From JALXCG01 sp026991065 [NCBI: Gemmatimonadota bacterium] (GTDB lineage Bacteria; GCA-2686955), in assembly GCA_026991065.1 (NCBI GenBank), contig JALXCG010000607.1, positions 1-14,785 of the forward strand: 14,785 nt of DNA. Reading direction: 5' to 3'. A model generated the notes under the pieces. That model worked only from the letters and a program-made list of their open reading frames with translations. It was not told the origin of the DNA and did no database searches. Position 1 is the first letter of the stretch, and every line of letters starts with the position of its first letter. The position numbers and the translations under genes were made by a program. Shown here one piece after another: positions 6,695-14,419 of this stretch.

Positions 6695-8007
6695 AAATGA
6701 ACCACGCGACCAACTTGATTGAAAAGATCGAATCATCCCAAGCCGTTTGTGGCGTCATCGGGCTGGGCTATGTGGGGCTGCCGCTTGTTTGCGAGTTTGC
6801 CCGCTCCAACTTCTCGGTCATCGGTTTCGATGTTGACGCGAAGAAGTGCGCCGCGATCAATCGCGGTGAGTCCTATATCGCGGATGTTCCATCGAGTGAT
6901 CTCAAGACTTTTGTTGAAGCGGGGCGGGTCCAGGCTACGACCGATTTTTCCCGTCTGGCGAAAGTTGACACGATCAACATCTGTGTGCCCACACCACTGC
7001 GCAAAACCAAGGATCCAGACGTTTCATTCATCGTCTCCGCAGTGAATGAGATCGCCAAGCATCTGCGTCCCGGTCAGCTTGTGATCCTGGAGAGCACCAC
7101 CTATCCCGGCACCACGGACGAGTTGATCCTGCCGACTCTGGAGAAGACCGGGCTCACTGTCGCCAAGGATTTCTTCCTCGCGTTCTCGCCCGAGCGCGTG
7201 GATCCGGGAAATGAGAAATATCAGACGCGCAACATCCCGAAGGTGGTCGGTGGCCACACCACCGAGTGTGTGCGAGTGGCGACCGCTCTCTACCGCAAGA
7301 CCGTCGATACCGTGGTGGAGGTTTCGTCCACGCGGGTCGCCGAAATGGTCAAGCTCCACGAAAACACCTTCCGCAGCGTGAACATCGGCCTGGTCAATGA
7401 ACTGGCGCTGATGTGCAACGAGATGAACATCAATGTCTGGGAAGTAATTAACGCCGCGGCAACCAAACCGTTCGGCTTCACCCCCTTCTACCCCGGTCCG
7501 GGACTCGGTGGCCACTGCATCCCGATCGACCCCTTTTACCTCTCCTGGAAGGCGCGTCAACATGGGTTTGAGGCGCGGTTCATTGAGCTTGCCGGCCATA
7601 TCAATACCGAGATGCCCAATTACGTCGCCCGCAAGGTCACCGAAGCGCTCAACTCGCGATGCAAGTCGGTGCGCGGTTCCAACATTCTAATTGCGGGAGT
7701 CGCCTACAAACCCGATGTCGATGACGCGCGGGAATCTCCAGCCTTCGACCTCATTGCCATTCTGAAAAGATGGGGCGCCAACATCTCCTACACAGACCCA
7801 TTGATCAGCGAGTTCGGCGACGGTTCGTTCACCCTGCGCTCCACCCCCTTCACGGCGAACGAAGTGAGCAAGTATGACTGCGTGGCGATCATCACGGATC
7901 ACTCCGATTTTGACTTTGAGCCGCTTCGAAGCGAAGAGGGACCCGTGGTGGTGGACACGCGCAACGCCCTGAAGGGGTGGCCGGGGCAACACATCTTCCG
8001 GCTCTAG
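6691..8007 (+). CDS. UDP-N-acetyl-D-glucosamine 6-dehydrogenase-type nucleotide sugar dehydrogenase
   Basis: The 438-residue, full-length enzyme oxidises the C6 hydroxyl of a UDP-sugar to the carboxylate with two NAD+. An N-terminal Rossmann fold shows GVIGLGYVGLPL (G24, G26, G29). The central helix carries EMVKLHENTFRSVNI with K221 and N225. The active site GPGLGGHCIPIDPFYLSW contains the catalytic C276. The C-terminal NAD-like domain has YKPDVDDARESPA (K340, D342). FGFTPFYPGPGLGGHCIP is the form typical of WbpA-type UDP-GlcNAc dehydrogenases rather than UDP-glucose dehydrogenases, so the product is likely UDP-N-acetylglucosaminuronate for O-antigen or exopolysaccharide; this substrate is inferred. 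ATG at 6691 overlaps the upstream stop as ATGA, implying translational coupling; a second ATG sits at 6697. No other polysaccharide gene is in the window. Confidence 0.92.
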   Translation: MKMNHATNLIEKIESSQAVCGVIGLGYVGLPLVCEFARSNFSVIGFDVDAKKCAAINRGESYIADVPSSDLKTFVEAGRVQATTDFSRLAKVDTINICVPTPLRKTKDPDVSFIVSAVNEIAKHLRPGQLVILESTTYPGTTDELILPTLEKTGLTVAKDFFLAFSPERVDPGNEKYQTRNIPKVVGGHTTECVRVATALYRKTVDTVVEVSSTRVAEMVKLHENTFRSVNIGLVNELALMCNEMNINVWEVINAAATKPFGFTPFYPGPGLGGHCIPIDPFYLSWKARQHGFEARFIELAGHINTEMPNYVARKVTEALNSRCKSVRGSNILIAGVAYKPDVDDARESPAFDLIAILKRWGANISYTDPLISEFGDGSFTLRSTPFTANEVSKYDCVAIITDHSDFDFEPLRSEEGPVVVDTRNALKGWPGQHIFRL

Positions 8008-8010
8008 GTG

Positions 8011-8034
8011 GTTGCCTTTCAGGGACTTGGCAAC
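8011..8034 (+). terminator. Weak hairpin between convergent genes
   Basis: GTTGCC (8011-8016) pairs with GGCAAC (8029-8034) across 12 bases, four bases after the dehydrogenase stop and in the 85-base gap before the convergent flagellin-like gene end. There is no T-run after it, so terminator function is uncertain. Confidence 0.25.
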
Positions 8035-8092
8035 GCAGAGATCGGAGCAGGGACGGATGCGGGGCGACGTGAAGACAATGCGCGACAGGCTC

Positions 8093-8890
8093 CTAGTCCA
8101 GCAGCGGTTCCAGTCGCCGGCGCTCCATATCGGTGTGTAGTCGATCGCCGCCGGTGTGACTCTGCAGTGCAACCAGGTCTTTCGCCAACTGGGCGGCGGT
8201 TTCAGCCGACATGTTCTCCGCATCCGAGGCGTCCCACAGAAGTGCGGAGTCGGCGGATTCCGCATTCAGGCGAGCGATGCGAGCCGCATCCTGTGCTGTA
8301 GGCAGATCCTGCACCATGAATTGCGCCAAATGAGAGCGCATGGAGCGAATTGCGCGGAGGGCCTGTCCGGCGGCAGCCGCGCTGGCTCGCGCCTTGTCGC
8401 CCGAGGAGAGGTCGAAGGTTTCCTCACTGATTCCGAGTTGGCCCAGATTCAGGTGCACCGGCGGGTATTCCAATGCGCCTCGTGAGGTCGCAACCCTTGA
8501 ACGCGGCGGCCGCGAGGTGGACTGTGCGGCAACCCGGTAGATCTGGTCTTTGAGGTTCCTGACCTGCGCCAGAATCTCCGGCGGGCTCAATTCGCCACTC
8601 GGAACACTGCGCGCCAGATCCCGCAACTCCTCAACGGCATTTGCCAGTTCTTCATGCGCCTGGTTGGCAACGCCCACATCCCGGGCCGCGGTGGCGAAGG
8701 CATCTTCATCCGCTTGGCTGGCGAACAAGAGATCCGTCAGTTGCGTTTCCAGGGAGGGGTCGCGAACGCTGGCGGCGAAGGATGCTTCAGCACCGAGATC
8801 AGGCGCACGGTCACTTTCCGGCGCGCCTCGGGCCTTCGGTGCCACCTGGATCGCTGGGCGGATCGCTGGAATGGGTTGTAGTGGTCTCAT
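8093..8890 (-). CDS. Divergent flagellin-like (D1-domain) protein
   Basis: ATG 8890 was chosen over 8914 because GGAGAG lies 4 bases upstream. The 265-residue product is mostly helical with no signal peptide. Residues about 76-121 (HEELANAVEELRDLARSVP, SGELS, then QVRNLKDQIYRVA) follow the flagellin D1 pattern of a long helix with LRELA, a GTLS turn and an E-x-x-x-L-x-x-EIxRIA helix. Residues about 147-240 (NLGQLGISEETFDLSS, ALRAIRSMRSHLAQF, DASDAENMSAETAAQLAKD) resemble the C-terminal D1 strand and helices, where flagellins read SQRADLGA and RDADMAEEM. The N-terminal D0 helix and its SSGLRINSAxDDAAG segment are absent, replaced by a Pro- and Ala-rich stretch (1-45). It might be a minor filament, hook-associated or non-filament homologue. 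The match is by eye and could be a generic helical resemblance. A weak sigma-28-like site lies upstream. Confidence 0.5.
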   Translation of the reverse strand: MRPLQPIPAIRPAIQVAPKARGAPESDRAPDLGAEASFAASVRDPSLETQLTDLLFASQADEDAFATAARDVGVANQAHEELANAVEELRDLARSVPSGELSPPEILAQVRNLKDQIYRVAAQSTSRPPRSRVATSRGALEYPPVHLNLGQLGISEETFDLSSGDKARASAAAAGQALRAIRSMRSHLAQFMVQDLPTAQDAARIARLNAESADSALLWDASDAENMSAETAAQLAKDLVALQSHTGGDRLHTDMERRRLEPLLD

Positions 8891-8955
8891 GGCTCTCTCC
8901 AACACGCATCCCACTGCATAGCAAGCACCATTCCGAGTGAGCCAAAGACCTCAAG

Positions 8956-8982
8956 AACTCGGCGCCAGCCCGTCCGGTTTTG
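8956..8982 (-). promoter_or_regulatory. Weak sigma-28-like promoter for the flagellin-like gene
   Basis: The minus strand reads CAAAACCG (8982-8975), 11 bases, then GCCGAGTT (8963-8956). The core AAA-N15-GCCGA is kept at the correct spacing, but only 8 of 16 consensus positions match. It is reported because the FapA-like gene in the same window has a better match of the same kind. Confidence 0.25.
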
Positions 8983-9123
8983 CTGTGAACGCTATATGAA
9001 AGAGTGTTCAGCGTGCTTGGCTCTAGATATGGTGCATTGCATCTGCGTCGAGAATCCCGCCGCAAGACCCGTTTCTTCTGCCCACCGACCTCCCGCGCGG
9101 CAACTGTTCAGAAATCCCACCAC

Positions 9124-9144
9124 GCTGCGCAAAACCTGCGCAGC
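9124..9144 (-). terminator. Hairpin with 8-bp perfect stem
   Basis: GCTGCGCA (9124-9131) and TGCGCAGC (9137-9144) form a perfect 8-bp stem with a 5-base loop. It lies about 60 bases after the clpP stop and 8 bases beyond the 9153-9184 repeat. On the minus strand no T-tract follows, so it may be a terminator of non-canonical type or a structured RNA element. Confidence 0.35.
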
Positions 9145-9152
9145 CATGTTCA

Positions 9153-9184
9153 GCGTTTGAGCACGCGACCCACAGCTCAAACGC
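9153..9184 (-). terminator. Hairpin with 10-bp perfect stem after clpP
   Basis: GCGTTTGAGC (9153-9162) and GCTCAAACGC (9175-9184) are perfect complements with a 12-base loop, starting 21 bases after the clpP stop codon on the minus strand. Position suits a transcript end or 3' stabilising hairpin; there is no T-tract. Confidence 0.45.
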
Positions 9185-9205
9185 GCCATGGCTCCCGCAC
9201 AACCG

Positions 9206-9790
9206 TCAAGCCGAGATCACCTCATCGATCAGGCCATACTCCTTGGCTTCGCTTGCGGTCATGAAGTTGTCGCGGTCGGTATCCGCCTCGATCTTTTCGA
9301 TCGGGTGTTGGGTGTGGCGGGCCAGAATCTGGTTGAGTTCCGCGCGAACCCGCAGCATCTCCTCCGCCTGAATCTCCAGATCGGATGCCGGAGCATACAT
9401 CTGCCCCGAAATCAGCGGCTGATGGATCATGATTCGTGCGTGTTCCCAGGCGACGCGCCGTCCATTCGCGCCACAGGCCAGGAGCACGGCGCCCATGGAG
9501 GCAGCCTGGCCCGTGCATATGGTCCTCACGGGCGTAGACACCATCTGAATGATGTCGTAGACCGCCAGCCCGGCGGAGATCACCCCACCGGGAGAGTTGA
9601 TGTAGAGCGAGATCTCCGCCTCAGCATCCTCTTCCACCAAGTACATGATCTCTTTTACGATGCGCATGGAGGACTCGTCGGTCACCGGTTCCCACAGGAA
9701 GATTTTTCTCGCTTGCAAGAAGCGGCGATTCATCTCCTGGTCGAGAAAGAAGCGACTGATCTCTGCAGTGGGATTGTTCGTAGCGGCCAT
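9206..9790 (-). CDS. clpP: ClpP, ATP-dependent Clp protease proteolytic subunit
   Basis: The start was placed at ATG 9790, with GGAG 7 bases upstream; an upstream ATG at 9811 has no ribosome site. The 194-residue product has the ClpP serine protease triad: S98 in GQAASMGAVLL, H123 in ARIMIHQPL and D174 in ADTDRDNF. YINSPGGVISAGLAVYD (63-79) is the oxyanion and substrate strand region. ClpP forms a double heptamer that degrades unfolded or tagged proteins delivered by ClpX or ClpA. No clpX or tig gene is adjacent, unlike the common tig-clpP-clpX order, so this may be an extra ClpP paralogue of the genome. The loop after the catalytic His is two residues longer than in E. coli. A TATGAT box at 9852-9847 (minus) could be the -10 of its own promoter but lacks a clear -35. 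Confidence 0.95.
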   Translation of the reverse strand: MAATNNPTAEISRFFLDQEMNRRFLQARKIFLWEPVTDESSMRIVKEIMYLVEEDAEAEISLYINSPGGVISAGLAVYDIIQMVSTPVRTICTGQAASMGAVLLACGANGRRVAWEHARIMIHQPLISGQMYAPASDLEIQAEEMLRVRAELNQILARHTQHPIEKIEADTDRDNFMTASEAKEYGLIDEVISA

Positions 9791-9926
9791 CTTGGGACTC
9801 CGGAAACTCATAGTAATGCGTGCGACTCTATCATCGTAGGACGAGGATCATACACGGCGGAGGGCTCCAGTGGCCCGTTCTCCGCCTCTGATTGCGCGCA
9901 GCGGCTCCTCTCTCTGCACTGATCGA

Positions 9927-9951
9927 CCGGGTGCGCGAGGTCGTGACCCGG
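9927..9951 (-). terminator. Small hairpin between rarA and clpP
   Basis: CCGGGT (9927-9932) pairs with ACCCGG (9946-9951) over 13 bases, about 33 bases after the rarA stop. A 10-bp palindrome GGAGCGCTCC at 9968-9977 lies closer to that stop. Neither is followed by a T-tract; both are weak candidates for the rarA transcript end. Confidence 0.2.
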
Positions 9952-9983
9952 CGGGACCGGATTCCATGGAGCGCTCCCCGCCC

Positions 9984-11300
9984 TCACTCCATCTCCCGCC
10001 GGAGCTTTTCCCACCAACGCATTCGCCGTGCGATCTCCTTTTCGTAAGCGAAGCAGCCGGGCTCGTAGAAGTTTGCTGCGACGATCTCTTCCGGCAGAAA
10101 GCGTTGACCGGCGAAAGCGTGGCGAAAGTCGTGATCATAGCGGTAGCCCTGGCCATGTCCCAGTTTCTTTGCCAACGCGGTGGGTGCGTTGCGCATCCAC
10201 ACCGGAACCGGCAACTGCCCCTCCCGCTCGATCATCTCCAGGGCTTGCGTGTGCGCGCGATACACGCTGTTGGACTTGGGCGCGGTAGCCAGGTAGATTC
10301 CCGCCTCCACCAGCGCCAGCGCTCCCTCGGGCATGCCGAGAAAGTGAACCGCGTCGCGTGCCGCCAGGGCCACGGTCAGCGCCCGCGGGTCCGCCAGTCC
10401 AACGTCTTCCGACGCCGTTCGGACCAGGCGTCGCGCCACGAAAAGCGGGTCGTCACCAGCTTGCAGCATGCGTGTGATCCAGTAGGTGGCCGCCTGCGGA
10501 TCGGACCCCCGGATCGACTTCTGCAGCGCCGACGCCAAGTCATAGTGCGCGTCCACGCCGTGCCGCAGAGATCGACCGGCCAGCGCCTGCTCCGCCTCTG
10601 CGACTTCCACCACTCCGCCGGAACCCACCAGGGCAGCCGCCAACTCCAGGGCGTTCAGGGCGAAGCGCGCATCCCCTTCAGCCGCCGCGGCAAGCAGTTC
10701 CAGTGCGGCATCGGTGCAACGGATCTTGCCTGGGCCCAGGCCAACCTCCGCGGTCAGCGCCCGGCGCAGCAACACAATCACCTCTTCGCGGCTCAGTGGC
10801 CGCAGCACCACCACTTTGAGCCTCGACAGGAGCGGTGCATTCACCTGAAACGCTGGATTCTCCGTCGTCGCGCCGACAAAAAGCACTGTTCCGGCTTCAA
10901 CATGAGGCAGGAACACATCCTGCTGGGCGCGGCTGAAGCGGTGCAACTCATCGACAAAGAGCAGGGTTCGCTGCTCCCGCTGCTCTGCCGCCGCGATCAG
11001 CCCGCGCGCCTCTTTGACTCCCCCGGTGGTCGTATTGAATCGCTCCAGGGCCGCCCCGACTGTCTCCGCGAGCAGCAGGGCCAGTGAGGTCTTGCCACTT
11101 CCCGGAGGACCCCAGAGAACCATCGGCGGCAGCATTCCCCGCGCCGTGGCCCGGCGCAGCCAACCCTTCGGCCCGAGGAGCGCTTCCTGCCCCACCACTT
11201 CGTCCAGAGAGCGGGGCCGCATGCGGGCGGCCAACGGCACCGGATTGGCAAAAAGCTGCTCGCTACCAGGAGCGGGGGCGGATTGGGGTGAAGAGGGCAA
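9984..11300 (-). CDS. rarA: RarA/MgsA, replication-associated recombination AAA+ ATPase
   Basis: The 438-residue product is full length for the RarA (MgsA) family, AAA+ ATPases related to the clamp loader and to WRNIP1, which act at stalled replication forks. Visible motifs are Walker A GPPGSGKT (64-71), Walker B LLFVDELHRF with D117 and E118, sensor 1 GATTENP (143-149), and the downstream RLKVVVLRPL segment. The C-terminal half holds the tetramerisation region (HYDLASALQKSIRGSDPQA, ITRMLQAGDDPLFVARRLVR, SEDVGLADP) and the conserved ending YRYDHDF ... NFYEPGCFAYE. The conserved PLAARMRPRSLDEVVGQ near residue 22 requires a start upstream of the internal ATG, so TTG at 11300 with GGGAAG 4 bases before it was chosen. 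It lies 54 bases after the beta-helix gene and may have its own promoter overlapping that gene's stop. Confidence 0.95.
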   Translation of the reverse strand: MPSSPQSAPAPGSEQLFANPVPLAARMRPRSLDEVVGQEALLGPKGWLRRATARGMLPPMVLWGPPGSGKTSLALLLAETVGAALERFNTTTGGVKEARGLIAAAEQREQRTLLFVDELHRFSRAQQDVFLPHVEAGTVLFVGATTENPAFQVNAPLLSRLKVVVLRPLSREEVIVLLRRALTAEVGLGPGKIRCTDAALELLAAAAEGDARFALNALELAAALVGSGGVVEVAEAEQALAGRSLRHGVDAHYDLASALQKSIRGSDPQAATYWITRMLQAGDDPLFVARRLVRTASEDVGLADPRALTVALAARDAVHFLGMPEGALALVEAGIYLATAPKSNSVYRAHTQALEMIEREGQLPVPVWMRNAPTALAKKLGHGQGYRYDHDFRHAFAGQRFLPEEIVAANFYEPGCFAYEKEIARRMRWWEKLRREME

Positions 11301-11348
11301 GTCACTTCCCAGTAGAACGCGGAGATCGGCAAGGGAACGCGAAACGCC

Positions 11349-11375
11349 AGTATACTACCCTGGAGGTGTGGTCAA
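11349..11375 (-). promoter_or_regulatory. Sigma-70-like promoter for rarA
   Basis: On the minus strand TTGACC (11375-11370) and TATACT (11354-11349) each match 5 of 6 consensus bases, with a short 15-base spacer. The start would be near 11342, about 40 bases before the TTG start of rarA. The site spans the last codons and stop of the beta-helix gene. Confidence 0.4.
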
Positions 11376-12650
11376 CCACGGCTCAACCCGCGCGCCGCGC
11401 GGCACCCGATCTCCAACACCGCCCGGGTTGTAGAGTTCCTGCCTTGGTCCGGAAGCGTCACCCCACCAGTTGTTGCGTGCGTCCACTCCATACTCACGGC
11501 TCCAGAGGCCGTAGTCCCCATTGCCGCTGATCGTGTTGCCACTGATCCGCGGTTGCCCGCCGTCCACCCGCACACCATGTGAGCGATTGCCGCGAATCCA
11601 GTTTCCCTCGACTACAGCCCCATCTCCCTCCAGCCAGATTCCGGCGGCGCAGGAATCGATCACATTGCCGCTTACCACAACCTGCGCGTCACGACATTCG
11701 ATTCCTGCTTCCCACGCGTTTTCGATGCGGTTGCCGGCCAGCGTGGCGCTGCGCGAGCCGATCACCAGAATGCCGACCCCTCCACCGGTCACCGTCGAAG
11801 AATCGATGCGTGCGTCGAATACGCGGTTGACCAGGCGCGCACCCCAATCGAAGCCCCGCAACGTGCACCCCGAGACCCGCGATCGCCGCGCACCATCCAG
11901 AACCATGGCACTGGCTCCGGACAGAGCCGCCGCCCGCAACGAGTCGACCCCGCCGTGCCCCCGGTAGCCGACCGCGGGAGAGGAGACTGCTCCCCCAACG
12001 ACCACTGCCATTCCCCCCTCCACCTGCACACCACAGCGCTCGCCGCTCACGCTGCTCCCGTGGAGTTCGACGCGTCCCAGATCCACCAGTACGCCGCAGA
12101 CCGAGTTGGAATCGATGGTTGAGCTGTCGACCACGGCAGTTGCCGTTCCGCCGCGCACCCGCAGCCCCACCCGAGCGTGATGGATCTCCACATGACTCAG
12201 GTGCGCCGACCCGCCATCGATCTCCACCCCCTGCCACTGCCCGGGACTGCCGGCCAGCGCCGCCGACGCCAGCACGATCGGCGCCGTGGAATCCGCCACC
12301 ATCCGCAGCACTCCGGCAATGGACAACCCGGCCACGGTATCGGCACGGTCGCGAAACAGAATGTGGGTTCCCGGCGCCACAGCGAGGGTTGTGCCCTGCG
12401 CCACCTGCACCAGGCTGCGCACTACAACATCCCCTGCCAGGACCGTATCTGCATCAATCGGTCCGTTGAGCAAGTTGCCATCCTGCAGAATCTCATCCCC
12501 GATCTCGGACGGCACATCGCTGGCCGCGCAGGCCACCAGCCAGAGCATCAGCACCCCGCACACCAAGGCGCCGATGCCGCGCCGCCCACCGCCGGGCGCG
12601 CGCCCCCGCCTCCGTGGGGCCGCCTGCGCCGCTCCGCCCCCCCGGTCCAA
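11355..12650 (-). CDS. Right-handed parallel beta-helix lipoprotein
   Basis: The coding frame is open from 12959, but the first 100 codons look like chance Arg- and Gly-rich translation overlapping the sulfatase gene. The TTG at 12650, with GAGAG 9 bases upstream, gives 431 residues: an Arg-rich n-region (1-25), a hydrophobic stretch IGALVCGVLMLWLVAC (26-41) and a lipobox cysteine at 41. A GTG at 12563 would give a very short signal. From about 141 to 412 there are some 12 rungs of 21-24 residues, each starting with a G-[IV]-x-[VL] strand and often ending with SGN-x-I-x-x-N, the pattern of NosD/pectate-lyase-like beta-helix repeats. The end has NNWWGDASGP (from 393) and VEPWL, as in secreted beta-helix proteins of FCB-type bacteria. 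It is probably surface or periplasmic and binds or cleaves polysaccharide; no catalytic site was identified. Confidence 0.8.
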   Translation of the reverse strand: MDRGGGAAQAAPRRRGRAPGGGRRGIGALVCGVLMLWLVACAASDVPSEIGDEILQDGNLLNGPIDADTVLAGDVVVRSLVQVAQGTTLAVAPGTHILFRDRADTVAGLSIAGVLRMVADSTAPIVLASAALAGSPGQWQGVEIDGGSAHLSHVEIHHARVGLRVRGGTATAVVDSSTIDSNSVCGVLVDLGRVELHGSSVSGERCGVQVEGGMAVVVGGAVSSPAVGYRGHGGVDSLRAAALSGASAMVLDGARRSRVSGCTLRGFDWGARLVNRVFDARIDSSTVTGGGVGILVIGSRSATLAGNRIENAWEAGIECRDAQVVVSGNVIDSCAAGIWLEGDGAVVEGNWIRGNRSHGVRVDGGQPRISGNTISGNGDYGLWSREYGVDARNNWWGDASGPRQELYNPGGVGDRVPRGARVEPWLTTPPG

Positions 12651-12812
12651 GCCCGCTGACTCTCTTCTGCGGTCGCCCAAACTGCATCTCCACCAGTTCC
12701 CGCACTCCGCGTGCACGAACCGGCCGAAAAGGCCTTCTTGCGAGGCACGGCAGCGGGCCCCATGCGCGCGCTCCGCCTCCATTCCCCCATCGGCGTTTTG
12801 GAGGGCGATCTT

Positions 12813-12824
12813 GCCCCGCGGGGC
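12813..12824. repeat. 12-bp perfect palindrome GCCCCGCGGGGC
   Basis: The palindrome lies 56 bases beyond the sulfatase stop in the 229-base gap before the chosen beta-helix start. The gap is very GC-rich, has no clear promoter, and its open frames have no recognisable protein. The palindrome may mark the transcript end or be chance in GC-rich DNA. Confidence 0.25.
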
Positions 12825-12879
12825 CCCCTGTCGCCAGAGTGCACAGAGGGCCAGCAAGAGAGTCGGACCAGCTTCGCGG

Positions 12880-14364
12880 TCAGTCGATATAGCCCAATGC
12901 CTGAAGCTGCTTGCGCATCGCCGGTGACAGTTCGGCGTTGCCCCCGGAGCCGCGATCAAGCGCCAGCCAGGCCAGAATCTTGCTCCGCATCCGCTCCACC
13001 CGCTCCGGCTCGACTGCGCTCAGGTCGTTGTTCTCGCCGGGGTCAGCCACCAGATCGTAGAGTTCCTCCGCAGCGTGGCGATAGACCAACGGATCGACAT
13101 CATCCCGGCCTTCGAGCAGCGAGATAATCAGCTTCCAACGCCCCTCGATCATCGCAACCGCCGCACCGTTTGCATGCTCGATAAAGATCGGCATCGGCGC
13201 CACCTCCCCCGTGCCGCGCAGCAGTGGCACCAGACTTCGCCCGGGAAGTTCCTGCCCCGCATCGAGACCGGCCAACTCCAGAAGAGTGGGCGCAATATCG
13301 ATCCCCTGCACCACTTCGGTTCGGCGCTGTCCCGCCAGCAGATCGCCGGGATGCCAGAAGATCAGTGGCACGCGCACCGACGGCGAATAGATACCGCGGT
13401 GATCAAAAAACACACCGCCCTTGCCGAACACCTCGCCATGATCGCCGGTCAGCGCGACCACCGGCGCACCCGCGCCCTGCGGCGCTTCGAGCGCCGCAAA
13501 GAGCCGGCCGAGGGCAGTGTCGGTCTGTAGAATCTCCGCATCGTAGAGCGACCGAAAAGAGGCCACCTCTGCTTCCGTCCAGTGGACACCGTTGTAGATC
13601 ATCGCCTCAATCGGGATCTCGCGGCGGTAGGTTGCCTCGTAGAGTTCCCGCTCCATCGGCGTCAGATCCGGTTGCTGGAGAAAAAGATCATCCAGCGAAA
13701 GCTCGCGATCGAAAACCTTCCCCATGGTCGCTACCCGGCCGGCGCGCCCGGTTCCGAGCGCCTTTTCGTAAGGCGGATCCGGGATGTAGGGCATGTGCGG
13801 ATCAAAAACATGGATCCAGATAAAGTAGGGGTGGCTCCCCTGATCCGCGATCCACTGCAGCGCCCAATCAACCGCCTCCGACGCCGGCCGGGTCCAATCC
13901 GGGAATGCATCCTCGGGAGTGCCGGGCCGCGGCTTCACATCCATGAACTGATCGAACCCGCGCCCCAGGCCGGAGTGCGCTTGATTCAGATGCCCGGTGC
14001 TGATCACCGCGGCTGTGGCGTAACCGGCATCGTGAAACCGCTCGGCCAGCGTGGGAATGTCGGTGCGGGCAAAGCCGAGTGTATTGTCGCTCACACCATG
14101 GGTTTTCACATAGCGCCCGGTCATGATCGTCGTATGCGACGGATTGGTGCTGTTGGTTTGGCTATAGGCCGTCTCAAAAAGCACCCCCTGCGCCGCCAGT
14201 TCAGCGATGCGGGGGGAAGTCGGGCGCTCATAGCCATAGGCGGAGAGATGGTCGGAGCGCTGCGTGTCGATCGTGATCAGCACCACGGAGGGCCCGTCCG
14301 GCCCGCCGCAGGCCGCCAACCAAAACAGCGCGAGCGGCGCCAGTAGAAGAAGTTTGCGCTTCAT
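12880..14364 (-). CDS. Sulfatase-like (alkaline phosphatase superfamily) lipoprotein
   Basis: ATG 14364 was chosen, with GGA 7 bases upstream; TTG 14367 is the only alternative. The 494-residue product has a lipoprotein signal (KRK then LLLLAPLALFWLAAC, C19). The sulfatase fold is clear: metal ligands LITIDTQRSDHL (D33, D38, H39), the second metal site ALTGDHGEVFGKGG (D308, H309), DPHMPY with H190, and the usual C-terminal QLQALGY ending. At the nucleophile position, where sulfatases have C/S-x-P-S-R, this protein reads T73-N-P-S-H77. Thr cannot become formylglycine, and Thr is the nucleophile in phosphoethanolamine transferases and lipoteichoic acid synthases of the same superfamily. It may therefore be a phosphodiesterase or phosphotransferase rather than a sulfatase. 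Substrate unknown; the neighbouring beta-helix lipoprotein suggests a surface glycan context. Confidence 0.88.
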   Translation of the reverse strand: MKRKLLLLAPLALFWLAACGGPDGPSVVLITIDTQRSDHLSAYGYERPTSPRIAELAAQGVLFETAYSQTNSTNPSHTTIMTGRYVKTHGVSDNTLGFARTDIPTLAERFHDAGYATAAVISTGHLNQAHSGLGRGFDQFMDVKPRPGTPEDAFPDWTRPASEAVDWALQWIADQGSHPYFIWIHVFDPHMPYIPDPPYEKALGTGRAGRVATMGKVFDRELSLDDLFLQQPDLTPMERELYEATYRREIPIEAMIYNGVHWTEAEVASFRSLYDAEILQTDTALGRLFAALEAPQGAGAPVVALTGDHGEVFGKGGVFFDHRGIYSPSVRVPLIFWHPGDLLAGQRRTEVVQGIDIAPTLLELAGLDAGQELPGRSLVPLLRGTGEVAPMPIFIEHANGAAVAMIEGRWKLIISLLEGRDDVDPLVYRHAAEELYDLVADPGENNDLSAVEPERVERMRSKILAWLALDRGSGGNAELSPAMRKQLQALGYID

Positions 14365-14395
14365 CAAGCATTCCGGAAAGTCCGATCACCAGGAG

Positions 14396-14419
14396 CCTGT
14401 CGCCGGGGGGCGCGGCAGG
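14396..14419 (-). terminator. Hairpin between the outer-membrane barrel and sulfatase-like genes
   Basis: CCTGTCGC (14396-14403) pairs with GCGGCAGG (14412-14419), one T-G wobble, across an 8-base loop. It sits 32 bases before the sulfatase-like start and 123 bases after the barrel stop. The minus strand has no T-tract after it. Confidence 0.3.

Larger units (their letters stand above)
8891..9205. other. Intergenic stretch between ClpP and flagellin-like genes
   Basis: This 315-base gap has no convincing gene. The half nearest clpP holds two perfect inverted repeats (9124-9144 and 9153-9184), and the half nearest the flagellin-like gene a weak sigma-28-like element (8956-8982). A CATATAG stretch near 8993-8999 on the minus strand has no recognisable -35 partner. 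Confidence 0.5.

Noticed and set aside
9791-9983. Looked for a CIRCE element or a heat-shock promoter upstream of clpP.
   Set aside because: No TTAGCACTC/GAGTGCTAA dyad and no CTTGAA with CCCCAT pair; only a TATGAT -10-like box without a -35.
9870-11087. 405-codon open frame on the + strand opposite rarA.
   Set aside because: rarA motifs (Walker A, Walker B, sensor 1) occupy the other strand; the + frame has no ribosome site or domain.
12651-12959. N-terminal extension of the beta-helix frame into the sulfatase-like gene.
   Set aside because: The extra residues are low-complexity Arg/Gly/Ala, include no signal, and place the real signal peptide about 130 residues inside; a start at 12650 is more plausible.
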